From assembly GCF_036203305.1 (NCBI RefSeq), contig NZ_CP108131.1:4464001-4528000 (forward strand): a stretch of 64,000 nucleotides of DNA. The letters run 5' to 3'. How positions within the stretch are numbered: position 1 is the stretch's first letter; the number at the start of each line of letters is the position of its first letter. A program made the position numbers and the translations under genes. Origin of the DNA: Streptomyces sp. NBC_00190. GTDB taxonomy: Bacteria; Actinomycetota; Actinomycetes; Streptomycetales; Streptomycetaceae. The notes under the pieces were generated by a model, which searched no databases, was not told where the DNA came from, and saw only the letters and a list, made by a program, of their open reading frames with translations. This document shows positions 52,949-62,463 of the stretch, in pieces.

Positions 52949-53818
52949 CTACGACGGGTCGGCCGGGTGCGGAGCCATCGGCAGCAGCGAGGCCAGCCGC
53001 GCCTCGCACAGCTTCACCAGCGCCTCGTACCCCTCCTTGCCCATCAGCTCCGTCAGCTCCGCGCGGTACGACACGTACACCGGGTCCCCGGCGCCGTGCG
53101 CCGAAGTGGCCGATGTGCACCACCAGTGCAGGTCGTGGCCGCCCGGACCCCAGCCGCGGCGGTCGTACTCGCCGATCGACACCTGGAGCACGCGGGTGTC
53201 GTCGGGCCGGTCGATCCAGTCGTAGGTACGGCGGATCGGCAGCTGCCAGCAGACGTCCGGCTTGGTCTCCAGCGGCTCCTGGCCGCTCTTCAGCGCCAGG
53301 ATGTGCAGCGAACAGCCCGCCCCGGCGGGGAACCCCGGCCGGTTCAGGAAGATGCACGCGCCGTCCCAGCGGCGGGTCTGCTTCTCCCCGTCGTCGTCCA
53401 GCTGCGTCCATCCGCTCTCGCTGCCGACGTCGTGGAACTGCCACAGCTCGGGGGTCAGCCGGGCCACGTGCCCGGCAACGCGCTTCTCGTCGTCCTCGTC
53501 GGAGAAGTGCGCGCCGAGCGTGCAGCAGCCGTCGTCCGCGCGGCCCGCCTGGATGCCCTGGCAGCCGCTGCCGAAGATGCAGGTCCAGCGGGAGGTCAGC
53601 CAGGTCAGGTCGCAGCGGAAGACCTGTTCGTCATCGGCCGGATCGGGGAACTCCACCCAGGCCCGGGGGAAGTCGAGGCCCTTCTCGTCGGCCGCGAGCG
53701 CGGCCTTGGACATGGCCTTGGACTTGCCGCCGTCCATGGCCTTGACCTTGGCCTTGTTGTTGTCGGTGCCCTTGTCGTTCTTCGACCGGGTCTTGTTGGC
53801 CTTCTTCGTATTTGGCAC
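52949..53818 (-). CDS. Cysteine-rich hypothetical protein, possible zinc/iron-cluster binding (YkgJ/DUF3109-like)
   Basis: This 289-residue cytoplasmic protein has a Lys-rich N terminus ([17 protein letters not shown]...). Eight or more cysteines lie in [50 protein letters not shown] and PDVCWQLP. Spacing of this kind, with GCCTLG and GCS-L, resembles zinc- or iron-chelating YkgJ-type families. It lies beside radA/disA and Ppx-like genes but in a separate unit. Function unknown. Confidence 0.65.
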   Translation of the reverse strand: MPNTKKANKTRSKNDKGTDNNKAKVKAMDGGKSKAMSKAALAADEKGLDFPRAWVEFPDPADDEQVFRCDLTWLTSRWTCIFGSGCQGIQAGRADDGCCTLGAHFSDEDDEKRVAGHVARLTPELWQFHDVGSESGWTQLDDDGEKQTRRWDGACIFLNRPGFPAGAGCSLHILALKSGQEPLETKPDVCWQLPIRRTYDWIDRPDDTRVLQVSIGEYDRRGWGPGGHDLHWWCTSATSAHGAGDPVYVSYRAELTELMGKEGYEALVKLCEARLASLLPMAPHPADPS

Positions 53819-53881
53819 AAACCCAAGCCTAAGCGCCCCTTACGCAACCCCTGAGCGTTCGTCGCAGTAGCGTTTCCCCCT

Positions 53882-54820
53882 ATGAGACTCGGTGTCCTGG
53901 ACGTGGGTTCGAATACGATCCATCTGCTGGTGGTCGACGCGCATCCCGGTGCGCGCCCCCAGCCTGCGCACTCGCACAAGGTGGAGATGCGGCTGGCGGA
54001 GCTCCTCGACGAGCACGGAGCCGTCACCCCGGAAGGCGTCGAGAGTCTCGTGTCGGTGATCACCGACGCGGTGCAGGCCGCCGAGGACAAGGGGTGCCAG
54101 GACCTGCTGCCCTTCGCGACCAGCGCCGTACGCGAGGCCAAGAACGCGGAAGAGGTCCTGGCGCGGGTCAAGGCCGAGACCGGTGTCGACCTGCCGGTCC
54201 TGAGCGGTGACGACGAGGCGCGGCTGACGTTCCTCGCCGCGCGCCGCTGGTTCGGCTGGTCGGCCGGGAAGCTGCTGGTCCTCGACATCGGCGGCGGCTC
54301 GCTGGAAGTCGCGTTCGGCATCGACGAGGACCCGGACGCGGCGGTCTCCCTGCCGCTGGGCGCGGGCCGCCTGACGGCGGGCTGGCTGCCGGGCGACCCG
54401 CCGGACGCGTTGGACGTCAAGGCCCTGCGCAGGCACGTACGGGCCGAGATCGCGCGCACGGTCGGCGAGTTCAGCCGCTTCGGCGCCCCGGACCACGTGG
54501 TGGCGACGTCGAAGACCTTCAAGCAGCTGGCCCGCATCGCGGGCGCGGCCCGCTCGGCGGAGGGCCTCTACGTGCAGCGGGACCTGACCCGCAAGTCCCT
54601 GGAGGAGTGGGTCCCCCGGCTGGCCGCGATGACGACGGTCCAGCGCTCCGCCCTGCCGGGCGTCTCGGAGGGCCGGGCGAACCAGCTGCTGGCGGGCGCG
54701 CTGGTCGCGGAGGCGGCGATGGACCTGTTCGGCGTCGACGATCTGGAGATCTGCCCGTGGGCGCTGCGCGAGGGCATCATCCTGCGCCGGCTGGACCACC
54801 TGCCGACGAACAACGGCTAG
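53882..54820 (+). CDS. Ppx/GppA-family phosphatase
   Basis: This 312-residue protein of the exopolyphosphatase/guanosine-pentaphosphate phosphatase family has the ASKHA-fold motifs [18 protein letters not shown] (phosphate-1) and [17 protein letters not shown] (phosphate-2), with TSAVREAKN and [15 protein letters not shown] between them. It lacks the C-terminal HD domain of long GppA. Role in polyphosphate or (p)ppGpp turnover is inferred. The start follows closely on the divergent Cys-rich gene, and the next gene lies 101 bases downstream. Confidence 0.9.
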   Translation: MRLGVLDVGSNTIHLLVVDAHPGARPQPAHSHKVEMRLAELLDEHGAVTPEGVESLVSVITDAVQAAEDKGCQDLLPFATSAVREAKNAEEVLARVKAETGVDLPVLSGDDEARLTFLAARRWFGWSAGKLLVLDIGGGSLEVAFGIDEDPDAAVSLPLGAGRLTAGWLPGDPPDALDVKALRRHVRAEIARTVGEFSRFGAPDHVVATSKTFKQLARIAGAARSAEGLYVQRDLTRKSLEEWVPRLAAMTTVQRSALPGVSEGRANQLLAGALVAEAAMDLFGVDDLEICPWALREGIILRRLDHLPTNNG

Positions 54821-54921
54821 CAGCGGCCGGGGGCGGGCGGGGGCTCCCGGAGCGTGGGGCGGATGTCCCGGGAGGAGGGGCGGGAGGCCCCGGGAGGCTG
54901 TTGGGCCCGTACCCTGTCCCC

Positions 54922-55773
54922 GTGGCAGAACCAGTCCGCATCCCGACCGCGAAAGTCGCCCTTTCCACCGCCTCCGTCTATCCGGAGTCCACGGCGACCG
55001 CCTTCGAGATCGCCGCGCGCCTCGGTTACGACGGCGTCGAGGTGATGGTCTGGACGGATCCGGTCAGCCAGGACATCGACGCCCTGCGGCGGCTGTCCGA
55101 CCACCACAAGGTCCCGATCCTCGCCGTCCACGCGCCGTGTCTGCTCATCACCCAGCGGGTCTGGTCCACCGACCCCTGGACCAAGCTCCAGCGGGCCCAG
55201 GCGGCGGCCGAGCGGCTCGGCGCGTCCACCGTCGTCGTGCATCCGCCGTTCCGCTGGCAGCGCCAGTACGCCCGTGACTTCGTCACCGGGATCTGGCGGA
55301 TGGCGGACGAGACCGACGTCCGGTTCGCCGTCGAGAACATGTACCCGTGGCGCTACCGCGACCGCGAGATGCTCGCGTACGCGCCCGAGTGGGACGTGAC
55401 CAAGGACGACTACCGGCACTTCACCGTCGACCTGTCGCACACCGCGACCGCCCGCACGGACGCGACCGCGATGATCGACCGGATGGGCGAGCGGCTGGCC
55501 CATGTCCACCTCGCCGACGGAAACGGTTCGGCGAAGGACGAGCACCTGGTCCCGGGGCGCGGTACGCAGCCCTGCGCGGAGCTGCTGGAGCGCCTCGCCC
55601 GGACGTCGTTCGACGGGCACGTGGTCATCGAGGTGAACACGCGGCGCGCCATGTCCTCCGCCGAGCGCGAGGCGGACCTCGCCGAGGCGCTGGCCTTCAC
55701 CCGCCTGCACCTCGCCACCGCCCCTGCGCCCGCCCCCGCCTCGGACGCGCGCGACCGGGCCCGCCGGACATGA
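54922..55773 (+). CDS. Sugar phosphate isomerase/epimerase-like TIM-barrel protein
   Basis: This 283-residue protein belongs to the xylose-isomerase-like (AP endonuclease 2) superfamily. Seen are [49 protein letters not shown] and [13 protein letters not shown], with [21 protein letters not shown], the metal-site pattern of the family. Substrate unknown. The GTG start follows CCCGTACCCTGTCCCC. It overlaps the TetR gene by four bases, suggesting that the regulator controls this unit. Confidence 0.88.
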   Translation: MAEPVRIPTAKVALSTASVYPESTATAFEIAARLGYDGVEVMVWTDPVSQDIDALRRLSDHHKVPILAVHAPCLLITQRVWSTDPWTKLQRAQAAAERLGASTVVVHPPFRWQRQYARDFVTGIWRMADETDVRFAVENMYPWRYRDREMLAYAPEWDVTKDDYRHFTVDLSHTATARTDATAMIDRMGERLAHVHLADGNGSAKDEHLVPGRGTQPCAELLERLARTSFDGHVVIEVNTRRAMSSAEREADLAEALAFTRLHLATAPAPAPASDARDRARRT

Positions 55774-56390
55774 CGGAGCCCGCGCGGCCGCGCCGCCGCG
55801 GCCCCGGCCGCCCCCGCCAGGACGAGGCCGACGAGGGCCCCGGCACCCAGGAGCGCATCCGCCTCGCCGCCCGCTCCGAGTTCGCCGCACGCGGCTACGA
55901 CAAGACCTCCGTACGCGGCGTCGCCAAGGCCGCCGGCGTGGACCCGGCCCTGGTGCACCACTACTTCGGCAGCAAGGAGGACCTCTTCGCCGCCGCCATC
56001 GAGCTGAGCATGGAGCCGGCGATGGTGGTCCCGGCGATCCTCGGCGAGGGCCCCGACGGCATCGGCGAACGCCTCGCCCGCTACTTCCTCGGTGTCTGGG
56101 AGAACCCGGTCACCCGGGTTCCGCTGCTCGCCGTGATCCGCTCCGCCCTCACGCACGAGGCCGCCGCGAAGGTCCTGCGCGGGCTCGTCCTGCGCCGCGT
56201 GCTGGAGCGCGTGGCCGCCGACCTCGACGTCCCCGACCCGACCTTCCGCGCCGAGCTCGCCGCCTCCCACATGGTCGGCATCGCGATCCTGCGCTACGTC
56301 GTCCAGGTCGAGCCCCTCGCGTCCGCCGACCCGGAGGACATCGTGGCCCTGGTGGCCCCGACCTTGCAGCGCTACCTGACCGAGGAATGA
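55770..56390 (+). CDS. TetR-family transcriptional regulator
   Basis: This 206-residue regulator has an N-terminal helix-turn-helix, [49 protein letters not shown], after a basic Arg/Pro tail. The C-terminal ligand domain is of the TetR_C type. The ATGA overlap with the epimerase-like gene shows translational coupling. The effector is unknown. Confidence 0.92.
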   Translation: MTEPARPRRRGPGRPRQDEADEGPGTQERIRLAARSEFAARGYDKTSVRGVAKAAGVDPALVHHYFGSKEDLFAAAIELSMEPAMVVPAILGEGPDGIGERLARYFLGVWENPVTRVPLLAVIRSALTHEAAAKVLRGLVLRRVLERVAADLDVPDPTFRAELAASHMVGIAILRYVVQVEPLASADPEDIVALVAPTLQRYLTEE

Positions 56391-56517
56391 CCCGCCCGTC
56401 CCGGCATGCGGACTTGCTGTCCGTATCGCGGGCGAGGGGCGTAGCCTCGTAACTGATTCATATCTACAGTCGTGGCCGCGCTCGCAAGGCCGGCCGCACT
56501 CATGGGGAGTGAACCCG

Positions 56518-58368
56518 ATGCCCGAGCTGAGGTCCCGCACCGTCACCCACGGCCGCAACATGGCGGGCGCACGCGCCCTTATGCGTGCGTCGGGCGTAGC
56601 GAGCGAGGACATCGGCAAGCCGATCATCGCGGTCGCCAACTCCTTCACCGAGTTCGTGCCTGGCCACACCCACCTGGCCCCGGTCGGCCGGATCGTCTCC
56701 GACGCCATCCGCGCCGCAGGGGCGATCCCGCGCGAGTTCAACACGATCGCGGTCGACGACGGCATCGCGATGGGCCACGCCGGCATGCTCTACTCCCTGC
56801 CGTCCCGCGACCTGATCGCGGACAGCGTGGAGTACATGGTGGAGGCGCACTGCGCCGACGCGCTGATCTGCATCTCCAACTGCGACAAGATCACCCCTGG
56901 CATGCTGATGGCCGCCATGCGCCTGAACATCCCGGTGGTCTTCGTCTCCGGCGGCCCGATGGAGGCCGGCCAGGCCACCCTCGTCGACGGCACCGTCCGC
57001 AAGCTCGACCTGATCGACGCCATGGTCGATGCCTCCAACGAGAACGTCTCGGACGAGGACATCCTGCGCATCGAGGAGAACGCCTGCCCGACCTGCGGCT
57101 CGTGTTCCGGCATGTTCACCGCCAACTCGATGAACTGCCTCGCCGAGGCCATCGGCCTGGCCCTCCCCGGCAACGGCTCGGTCCTCGCCACCCACACCGC
57201 CCGCCGCGCCCTGTACGAGGACGCCGGCCGCACGATCGTCGAGATCACCAAGCGCCACTACGAGCAGGACGACCACTCGGTCCTGCCCCGCAACATCGCT
57301 ACCCGCCAGGCCTTCGAGAACGCCATGGCGCTCGACATCGCGATGGGCGGCTCGACCAACACGATCCTCCACCTCCTGGCCGCCGCGCAGGAGGCGGGTC
57401 TGGACTACGACCTCAAGGACATCGACGAGGTCTCGCGCCGCGTCCCCTGCCTGTCCAAGGTCGCCCCGAACGTGGCGCCCGGCGGCACGTACTACATGGA
57501 GGACATCCACCGGGCCGGCGGCATCCCCGCCATCCTGGGCGAGCTGCACCGCGGCGGACTCCTGAACAAGGACGTCACCTCGGTCCACTCCACCAACCTG
57601 GAGGACTGGCTGGCCGAGTGGGACGCCCGCTCCGGCACGGCGTCCGAGGTGGCCATGGAGCTGTGGCACGCGGCTCCCGGCTGCAAGCGCTCCGCCACCG
57701 CCTTCTCCCAGTCCGAGCGCTGGGAGAGCCTCGACCTCGACGCCGAGGGCGGCTGCATCCGCTCCGTGCAGCACGCGTACTCCAAGGACGGCGGCCTCGC
57801 CGTGCTGAAGGGCAACATCGCGGCCGACGGCTGCGTCGTGAAGACGGCCGGCGTCGACGAGTCGATCTGGACCTTCGAGGGCCCGGCGGTCGTCTGTGAA
57901 TCGCAGGACGAGGCCGTCGACAAGATCCTCCGCAAGGAGATCAAGGAGGGCGACGTCGTCGTCATCCGCTACGAGGGCCCGCGCGGCGGCCCCGGCATGC
58001 AGGAGATGCTCTACCCGACCTCCTTCCTCAAGGGCCGCGGCCTCGGCAAGGCCTGCGCCCTGGTGACCGACGGCCGCTTCTCCGGCGGCACCTCGGGCCT
58101 GTCCATCGGCCACGCCTCCCCGGAGGCGGCCTCGGGCGGCACCATCGCGGTCGTCGAAGACGGCGACCGGATCCGCATCGACATCCCGAACCGCTCCATC
58201 GAGCTCCTCGTCGACGACGCCACCCTGGCGGCCCGGCACGAGGCCCTGGGCGGCGTCTACGCCCCCAAGAACCGCGAGCGCAAGGTCTCCGCGGCCCTGC
58301 GCGCCTACGCGGCGATGGCCACCAGCGCCGACAAGGGCGCGGTCCGCGACGTGAGCCGCCTTCCCTGA
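56518..58368 (+). CDS. ilvD: Dihydroxy-acid dehydratase
   Basis: This 616-residue Fe-S enzyme catalyses the third common step of branched-chain amino acid synthesis. Cluster cysteines are in [13 protein letters not shown] and [44 protein letters not shown] and [21 protein letters not shown] are family landmarks. GGGGAG sits at good spacing before the ATG at 56518; an in-frame GTG at 56509 is not supported. It stands alone as a transcription unit. Confidence 0.96.
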   Translation: MPELRSRTVTHGRNMAGARALMRASGVASEDIGKPIIAVANSFTEFVPGHTHLAPVGRIVSDAIRAAGAIPREFNTIAVDDGIAMGHAGMLYSLPSRDLIADSVEYMVEAHCADALICISNCDKITPGMLMAAMRLNIPVVFVSGGPMEAGQATLVDGTVRKLDLIDAMVDASNENVSDEDILRIEENACPTCGSCSGMFTANSMNCLAEAIGLALPGNGSVLATHTARRALYEDAGRTIVEITKRHYEQDDHSVLPRNIATRQAFENAMALDIAMGGSTNTILHLLAAAQEAGLDYDLKDIDEVSRRVPCLSKVAPNVAPGGTYYMEDIHRAGGIPAILGELHRGGLLNKDVTSVHSTNLEDWLAEWDARSGTASEVAMELWHAAPGCKRSATAFSQSERWESLDLDAEGGCIRSVQHAYSKDGGLAVLKGNIAADGCVVKTAGVDESIWTFEGPAVVCESQDEAVDKILRKEIKEGDVVVIRYEGPRGGPGMQEMLYPTSFLKGRGLGKACALVTDGRFSGGTSGLSIGHASPEAASGGTIAVVEDGDRIRIDIPNRSIELLVDDATLAARHEALGGVYAPKNRERKVSAALRAYAAMATSADKGAVRDVSRLP

Positions 58369-58390
58369 CGGACCAAGGCTCCCCACGCCC

Positions 58391-58428
58391 CGAACCCCGC
58401 CGGGAGGGTCACCACCCGGCGGGGTTCG
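58391..58428. terminator. Bidirectional terminator
   Basis: Perfect 14-base arms CGAACCCCGCCGGG (58391-58404) and CCCGGCGGGGTTCG (58415-58428) lie between convergent ilvD and the kinase gene and overlap the kinase stop region. Confidence 0.75.
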
Positions 58429-60541
58429 CCGCGTCCACGGCGAACACCGACCCGTCGGGCGCGCTCCCGTACACCCGCCCGTCGCCGACCACCGGCGCGG
58501 GCACCGTCGCCGTGAAGGAACGGCCGGTGCCCATACGGGGCTTCGTCTGGCCCATGAGACGGCCGGCGGCGGCGTCGACCGCGAGCAGCCGGCCGTCCAC
58601 CGCGGTCAGGTAGACGCGGCCGCCGTCGGCCACGGGCCGTGAGGCGACGGCCACGCCGGTCTCCAGCCGCCACTCCTCCTTGTCCGGGCCGACCGCCGCC
58701 AGCGCGCCCGAGGCACCGAAGACGTAGACCACGCCCCGGGTGTCGACTGCCGCCTGCGCCTGGGAGAGGCTGGCCGGCAGCGCGACCTCCTTCACGGACC
58801 GCGTCCGCAGATCCACTCGCAGGACCCCGCGGGTCCGCGACCCGGTGTCGGTCCGCAGCAGGTGCAGTGCTCCGTGCGAGACCCCGACCGGTTCCGCCGT
58901 GCCGGGCGTGTGCTGCTGCCACCGCACCGTGCCGCTCGCGCAGTCGACGGCCGAGACCTGGGTCGAGCGGCCGTCGTCGGCCGGGGTGGCCGCGTACAGG
59001 AAGCAGCCGTCCGGCCCGTCCGGGCCGGCGAGCCAGAGCGATCCGACGCCGCCGATCTGCTTCGTCCACCGGGTGGCTCCCGTGGCGGCGTCGAGTGCGG
59101 TCGCCTTGCCGTCCCCGCCCGTCACCATCACGGCCCCGCCGGCCTGCATGATCCGGCCGCCCCCGGGCAGCGGCTTCTGCCAGCGCTGCGTACCGGTTCC
59201 CGGGTCGAAGGCCTGGACCGTCCGGCCGCCCGGCGCCGCCGTCAGGACGAGTCCGCCGGCGGACAGCGGGGACTGGCTGTCCGCACCCGGTGCCGTCGCG
59301 CGCACGGACCAGGTGACGGCGCCGTCCGCCGGATTCAGCCGCGCGGCGGCCAGGCCGGGTGTCGAGCAGTACACGGCGCCGACCGCGGTGGAGCAGGACA
59401 CGACGAGGTTCTCGCGCCCCTGGCTCTCCAGGGGCGTCGCCCACGGGTTCAGCGGCTTTCCCGGTGGCGTCGGCTCCGCCGCGGACGTCCGTACGGCCTG
59501 CCCCGGATCCTCCTTGAAGTGGAGGTACCCGCCGGCCGCCCCACCCGTCAGCAACAGGCCCGTCCCGAGCGCGGCAGCGGCTCGCCACCGCCGCCGGCGG
59601 TTCGTGGGCCGGGCCGGCTCCTCGACCCGCACCCGCCGGTGGGTGTCCTCCTCGACCGCGGGCTTCGCCTCCGGGACCAGTGGCCGCCGCGGCTGCGGTA
59701 TGAAGGCCCGGGTCTCCTCCCCGGTCGGGTACGCGGCCGCCCGCAGCTCGTGGAGCAGCGCGTCGGGAGTGGGCCGGTCGGCGGGATCCTTGGCGAGGCA
59801 TTGCGCGATGACCGGCGCGAGCGCCGTCGGCACCCCGGTCAGATCGGGCTCGCTGTGCACCACCTGGTACGCGACGAGGTAGTGGCTGTCGGAGTCGAAG
59901 GGGCCGCGCCCCGTCGCCGCGTGCACGAGGACGGCGCCCATCGCGAAGACATCGGCGGCGGGCCCGACCTCCCGCGGCCGCTGGAACTGCTCGGGAGCCA
60001 TGAAGGGCGGCGTCCCGATCAGTTTCCCGGTCTCGGTCCGCAGATCGCTGTCGGCCGGCCGGGAGATCCCGAAGTCGATGACCCGTACCCCGTCGGACGC
60101 CATCAGGACATTGCTGGGCTTCAGATCCCGGTGCACCACCCCGGCCCGGTGGATGTCCCGCAGCGCCTCCGCCAGCCCGGCGCCGAGCCTGGCCAGTTCC
60201 AGGGCGCCCAGCGCCTGCTCCCGTACCTGCTCGGCGAGCGTGGGCGCGTCGATGAACAAGGTGGCCATCCACGGCCGTTCCGCGTCGGGGTCCGCGTCCA
60301 CGACGGGCGCGGTGAACGCCCCGCTCACCCGCCGGGCGGCCGTGACCTCCTGCCGGAATCTGGCCCGGAACTCGGGATCCACGGCGTGCTGAGCGTGTAC
60401 GACCTTGACCGCGAGCCGCAGCCCGGATGCGGAGGTGGCCAGATGGACCACCCCCATGCCGCCGGAACCCAGTACGGATTCCAGCCGGTACTGCCCGGCG
60501 TACTCCGGAAATCCGGCCCGTTCCGCGCGCAGTGAATACAC
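58409..60541 (-). CDS. Membrane Ser/Thr protein kinase fused to a PQQ-type beta-propeller
   Basis: This 710-residue protein has an N-terminal kinase domain: glycine loop GSGGMGVVHLA, Lys in LAVKVVHA, catalytic VVHRDLKPSNVL, DFG in VIDFGISRP, and the APEQFQRP. A juxtamembrane region with a transmembrane helix (about 337-355) leads to an exported C terminus of PQQ-like WD repeats (WSVRATAPGADSQSPLSAGGLVL; GTQRWQKPLPGGG; GATRWTKQIGG; GTVRWQQHTPG). Such kinases sense an external signal through the propeller. The gene starts 106 bases from the divergent SH3-like gene. Confidence 0.9.
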   Translation of the reverse strand: MYSLRAERAGFPEYAGQYRLESVLGSGGMGVVHLATSASGLRLAVKVVHAQHAVDPEFRARFRQEVTAARRVSGAFTAPVVDADPDAERPWMATLFIDAPTLAEQVREQALGALELARLGAGLAEALRDIHRAGVVHRDLKPSNVLMASDGVRVIDFGISRPADSDLRTETGKLIGTPPFMAPEQFQRPREVGPAADVFAMGAVLVHAATGRGPFDSDSHYLVAYQVVHSEPDLTGVPTALAPVIAQCLAKDPADRPTPDALLHELRAAAYPTGEETRAFIPQPRRPLVPEAKPAVEEDTHRRVRVEEPARPTNRRRRWRAAAALGTGLLLTGGAAGGYLHFKEDPGQAVRTSAAEPTPPGKPLNPWATPLESQGRENLVVSCSTAVGAVYCSTPGLAAARLNPADGAVTWSVRATAPGADSQSPLSAGGLVLTAAPGGRTVQAFDPGTGTQRWQKPLPGGGRIMQAGGAVMVTGGDGKATALDAATGATRWTKQIGGVGSLWLAGPDGPDGCFLYAATPADDGRSTQVSAVDCASGTVRWQQHTPGTAEPVGVSHGALHLLRTDTGSRTRGVLRVDLRTRSVKEVALPASLSQAQAAVDTRGVVYVFGASGALAAVGPDKEEWRLETGVAVASRPVADGGRVYLTAVDGRLLAVDAAAGRLMGQTKPRMGTGRSFTATVPAPVVGDGRVYGSAPDGSVFAVDAANPAGW

Positions 60542-60647
60542 TGCCGACCACCCCCGCCGGAGCCTAGTCGATGGCGCATATGGATCGGTAAGGGCCTGCT
60601 ACCCTGCGCGAGTTGCAGAGCTTCATGCTCAAAGGGGGAGATTTCCT

Positions 60648-60947
60648 ATGTCGGTTGAGAACGAACTGAATCAGGTCCAGAGCGCTGAAGGGGACGGCTT
60701 CGAGTACTTCCCGGTCGCGCCGGGATACAGGGTCAACGTCCGCAGCGGTCCGGGCACCAACTACTCGATCATGAAGGTGCTCCCGTACGACGCCGTCGTC
60801 GGGATCCGCTGCCAAACCCCGGGCACCACCGTCTCGGGCCCCTACGGCACGACGAACGTCTGGGACTGCATCGGGAACGGCCTGTTCGTCTCCGACGCGT
60901 ACGTGAAGACGGGCAGCGACGGCTACGTCGCCAACCGCTGCGGCTGA
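60648..60947 (+). CDS. Small SH3-like domain protein
   Basis: This 99-residue protein carries the bacterial SH3 pattern, YRVNVRSGPGTNYSIMKVLPYDAVVGIRCQTPG, and a C-terminal GLFVSDAYVKTGSDGYV. Cysteines at RCQTP, WDCIG and NRCG could form disulphides, but no signal peptide is visible. It may be cytoplasmic, exported by another route or cleaved from an unusual leader (MSVENELNQVQSAEGDG). GGGGGAG is seven bases before the ATG. It faces the propeller kinase gene, so a functional pair is possible. Confidence 0.8.
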   Translation: MSVENELNQVQSAEGDGFEYFPVAPGYRVNVRSGPGTNYSIMKVLPYDAVVGIRCQTPGTTVSGPYGTTNVWDCIGNGLFVSDAYVKTGSDGYVANRCG

Positions 60948-61025
60948 GGGTCCGGCGCCCGCGCCGCCCGTCTGACACGTGAGACACACCCGGCCGGCCG
61001 GGCCCGGCGGGAGATAATCGCTGGT

Positions 61026-61571
61026 GTGAGCGACGACCAGCGAGACCAGATCCCAGCCGAGCCGGCCGCGCAGGCCCCGGCCCCCGCCCCGGCGGCCCCC
61101 GCCGGACCCGAGCCCGAGCCGATCCGCTACTTCGGCACCACCTGGGTGAACCACGACGGCAACTACGCCCTGCGCCGCGCCGTCGTCGCCATCGGTTCGC
61201 TGGTCACCGCCGTCGCCGCCGCGGTCTTCCTGCGCCTCGCCTACGAGGGCCTGGAGATCGGCGACGTCGGCCCCTTCCTCAACATCTCCGTCGTCGTCCT
61301 CTTCGCGGTCGCCAGCGCCATCGCCTTCGCCAAGACCTGGGACTCCTTCAGCCGTCGGCCGGCCCCCTCCTCCGACGAGGCCGCCCTCAAGGGCCTGAAG
61401 GCGATCGGTTTCATCGGCTCCCTCATCGCGTACTTCCTCCGCTGCCTCGCCGAGGCCCCGGGCGAGAAGCTGCGCCGCGCCGAGTACGAGCGTGCCGTGG
61501 CCGAATTCGCCCGCCGCCGCAGCGCCCGCACCGGCAACCCGGCCGCACGCCGCCCCAAGCGCAAGAAGTAG
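61026..61571 (+). CDS. Hypothetical three-helix membrane protein
   Basis: This 181-residue protein has a Pro/Ala-rich cytoplasmic N terminus (about 35 residues), then IRYFGTTWVNHDGNYALRR. Hydrophobic helices lie at about 57-73 and 85-99, and a third at about 128-143. The basic C terminus ends in RRPKRKK. It is a streptomycete-type membrane protein of unknown role. The GTG at 61026 is the start. Confidence 0.7.
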   Translation: MSDDQRDQIPAEPAAQAPAPAPAAPAGPEPEPIRYFGTTWVNHDGNYALRRAVVAIGSLVTAVAAAVFLRLAYEGLEIGDVGPFLNISVVVLFAVASAIAFAKTWDSFSRRPAPSSDEAALKGLKAIGFIGSLIAYFLRCLAEAPGEKLRRAEYERAVAEFARRRSARTGNPAARRPKRKK

Positions 61572-61608
61572 GGCACCCCCCGATTGACGCCCCGGCACAG
61601 CCAGGAGC

Positions 61609-61632
61609 ATTATTCATCACATGATGAATAAT
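61609..61632. promoter_or_regulatory. AT-rich palindrome over the ABC exporter start codon
   Basis: ATTATTCATCA (61609-61619) and TGATGAATAAT (61622-61632) are perfect 11-bp complements with a two-base centre. It spans the first ATG of the ABC exporter at 61621. AGGAG lies just before it (61603-61607). The sequence is strikingly AT-rich in GC-rich surroundings. It looks like an operator or a translation-blocking hairpin. Confidence 0.75.
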
Positions 61633-62463
61633 GAGCCCGAGGGGCCCCCACCAGTCGTACACACCGACGAGCCGGCCGTACACGCCCGCGACCTCACCGT
61701 CCGCCGCGGCACCGGCCGCACCCCCCGGACCGTCATCGACGGCATCGCCTTCGACGTCCCCCGCGGCCGCATCACCGGCCTCCTCGGCCCCTCCGGCTGC
61801 GGAAAGTCCACCCTCATGCGCGCCGTCGTGGGTACCCAGGCCCACGTCACCGGCACCCTCGACGTCCTCGGCCGCCCCGCCGGCCACCCCGAGCTCCGCC
61901 ACCGCATCGGCTACGTCACCCAGGCGCCCTCCGTCTACGACGACCTCACCGTCCGGCAGAACCTCGACTACTTCGCCGCGATCCTCGACCCTCCCCCAGC
62001 TACCGCTGGGGGTGCCCCCCGCCGCGCCGCCGCCGAACGCCGCCACGAGACCGTCACCCGCGCCATCGCCGACGTCGACCTCACCGGCCACGCCACCGCA
62101 CTCGCCGGGAACCTCTCCGGCGGCCAGCGCAGCCGCGTCTCCCTCGCCGTCGCCCTCCTCGGCACCCCCGAGCTCCTGGTCCTCGACGAACCCACCGTCG
62201 GCCTCGACCCCGTCCTGCGCCGCGACCTCTGGAACCTCTTCCACACCCTCGCCGCCACCCGCGGCACCACCCTCCTCGTCTCCTCGCACGTGATGGACGA
62301 GGCCGAGCGCTGCCACGGCCTGCTCCTCATGCGCGAGGGCCGCATCCTCGCCCAGGACACCCCAGACGCCCTGCGCGCCCGTACCCACTCCGCCACCGTC
62401 GAGGAAGGCTTCCTCCGCCTCGTCGACGAGGCCGACGCCACCGCCCGGGAGCCCCAGCGATGA
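61621..62463 (+). CDS. ABC exporter ATP-binding protein
   Basis: This 280-residue ATPase of an ABC-2 type exporter has Walker A GPSGCGKSTLMR, signature LSGGQRSRVSLAVALL, Walker B LLVLDEPTVGLDP and the switch histidine in SSHVMDEAERC. A stretch of about ten residues (DPPPATAGGAP, near 124-134) is encoded by a palindromic repeat inserted in frame between conserved parts. Starts at 61621 or 61624 both lie in the palindrome. It overlaps the permease by four bases. Daunorubicin-type drug or lipid exporters have this layout; substrate unknown. Confidence 0.93.
   Translation: MMNNEPEGPPPVVHTDEPAVHARDLTVRRGTGRTPRTVIDGIAFDVPRGRITGLLGPSGCGKSTLMRAVVGTQAHVTGTLDVLGRPAGHPELRHRIGYVTQAPSVYDDLTVRQNLDYFAAILDPPPATAGGAPRRAAAERRHETVTRAIADVDLTGHATALAGNLSGGQRSRVSLAVALLGTPELLVLDEPTVGLDPVLRRDLWNLFHTLAATRGTTLLVSSHVMDEAERCHGLLLMREGRILAQDTPDALRARTHSATVEEGFLRLVDEADATAREPQR
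61991..62020 (+). repeat. Streptomyces-type palindromic repeat inside the ABC ATPase gene
   Basis: CCCCCAGC (61993-62000), a TACC loop and GCTGGGGG (62005-62012) are followed by TGCCCCCC. The same layout (stem, YACC loop, then TRCCCCC) recurs before proC. It lies within the coding frame. Confidence 0.65.
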
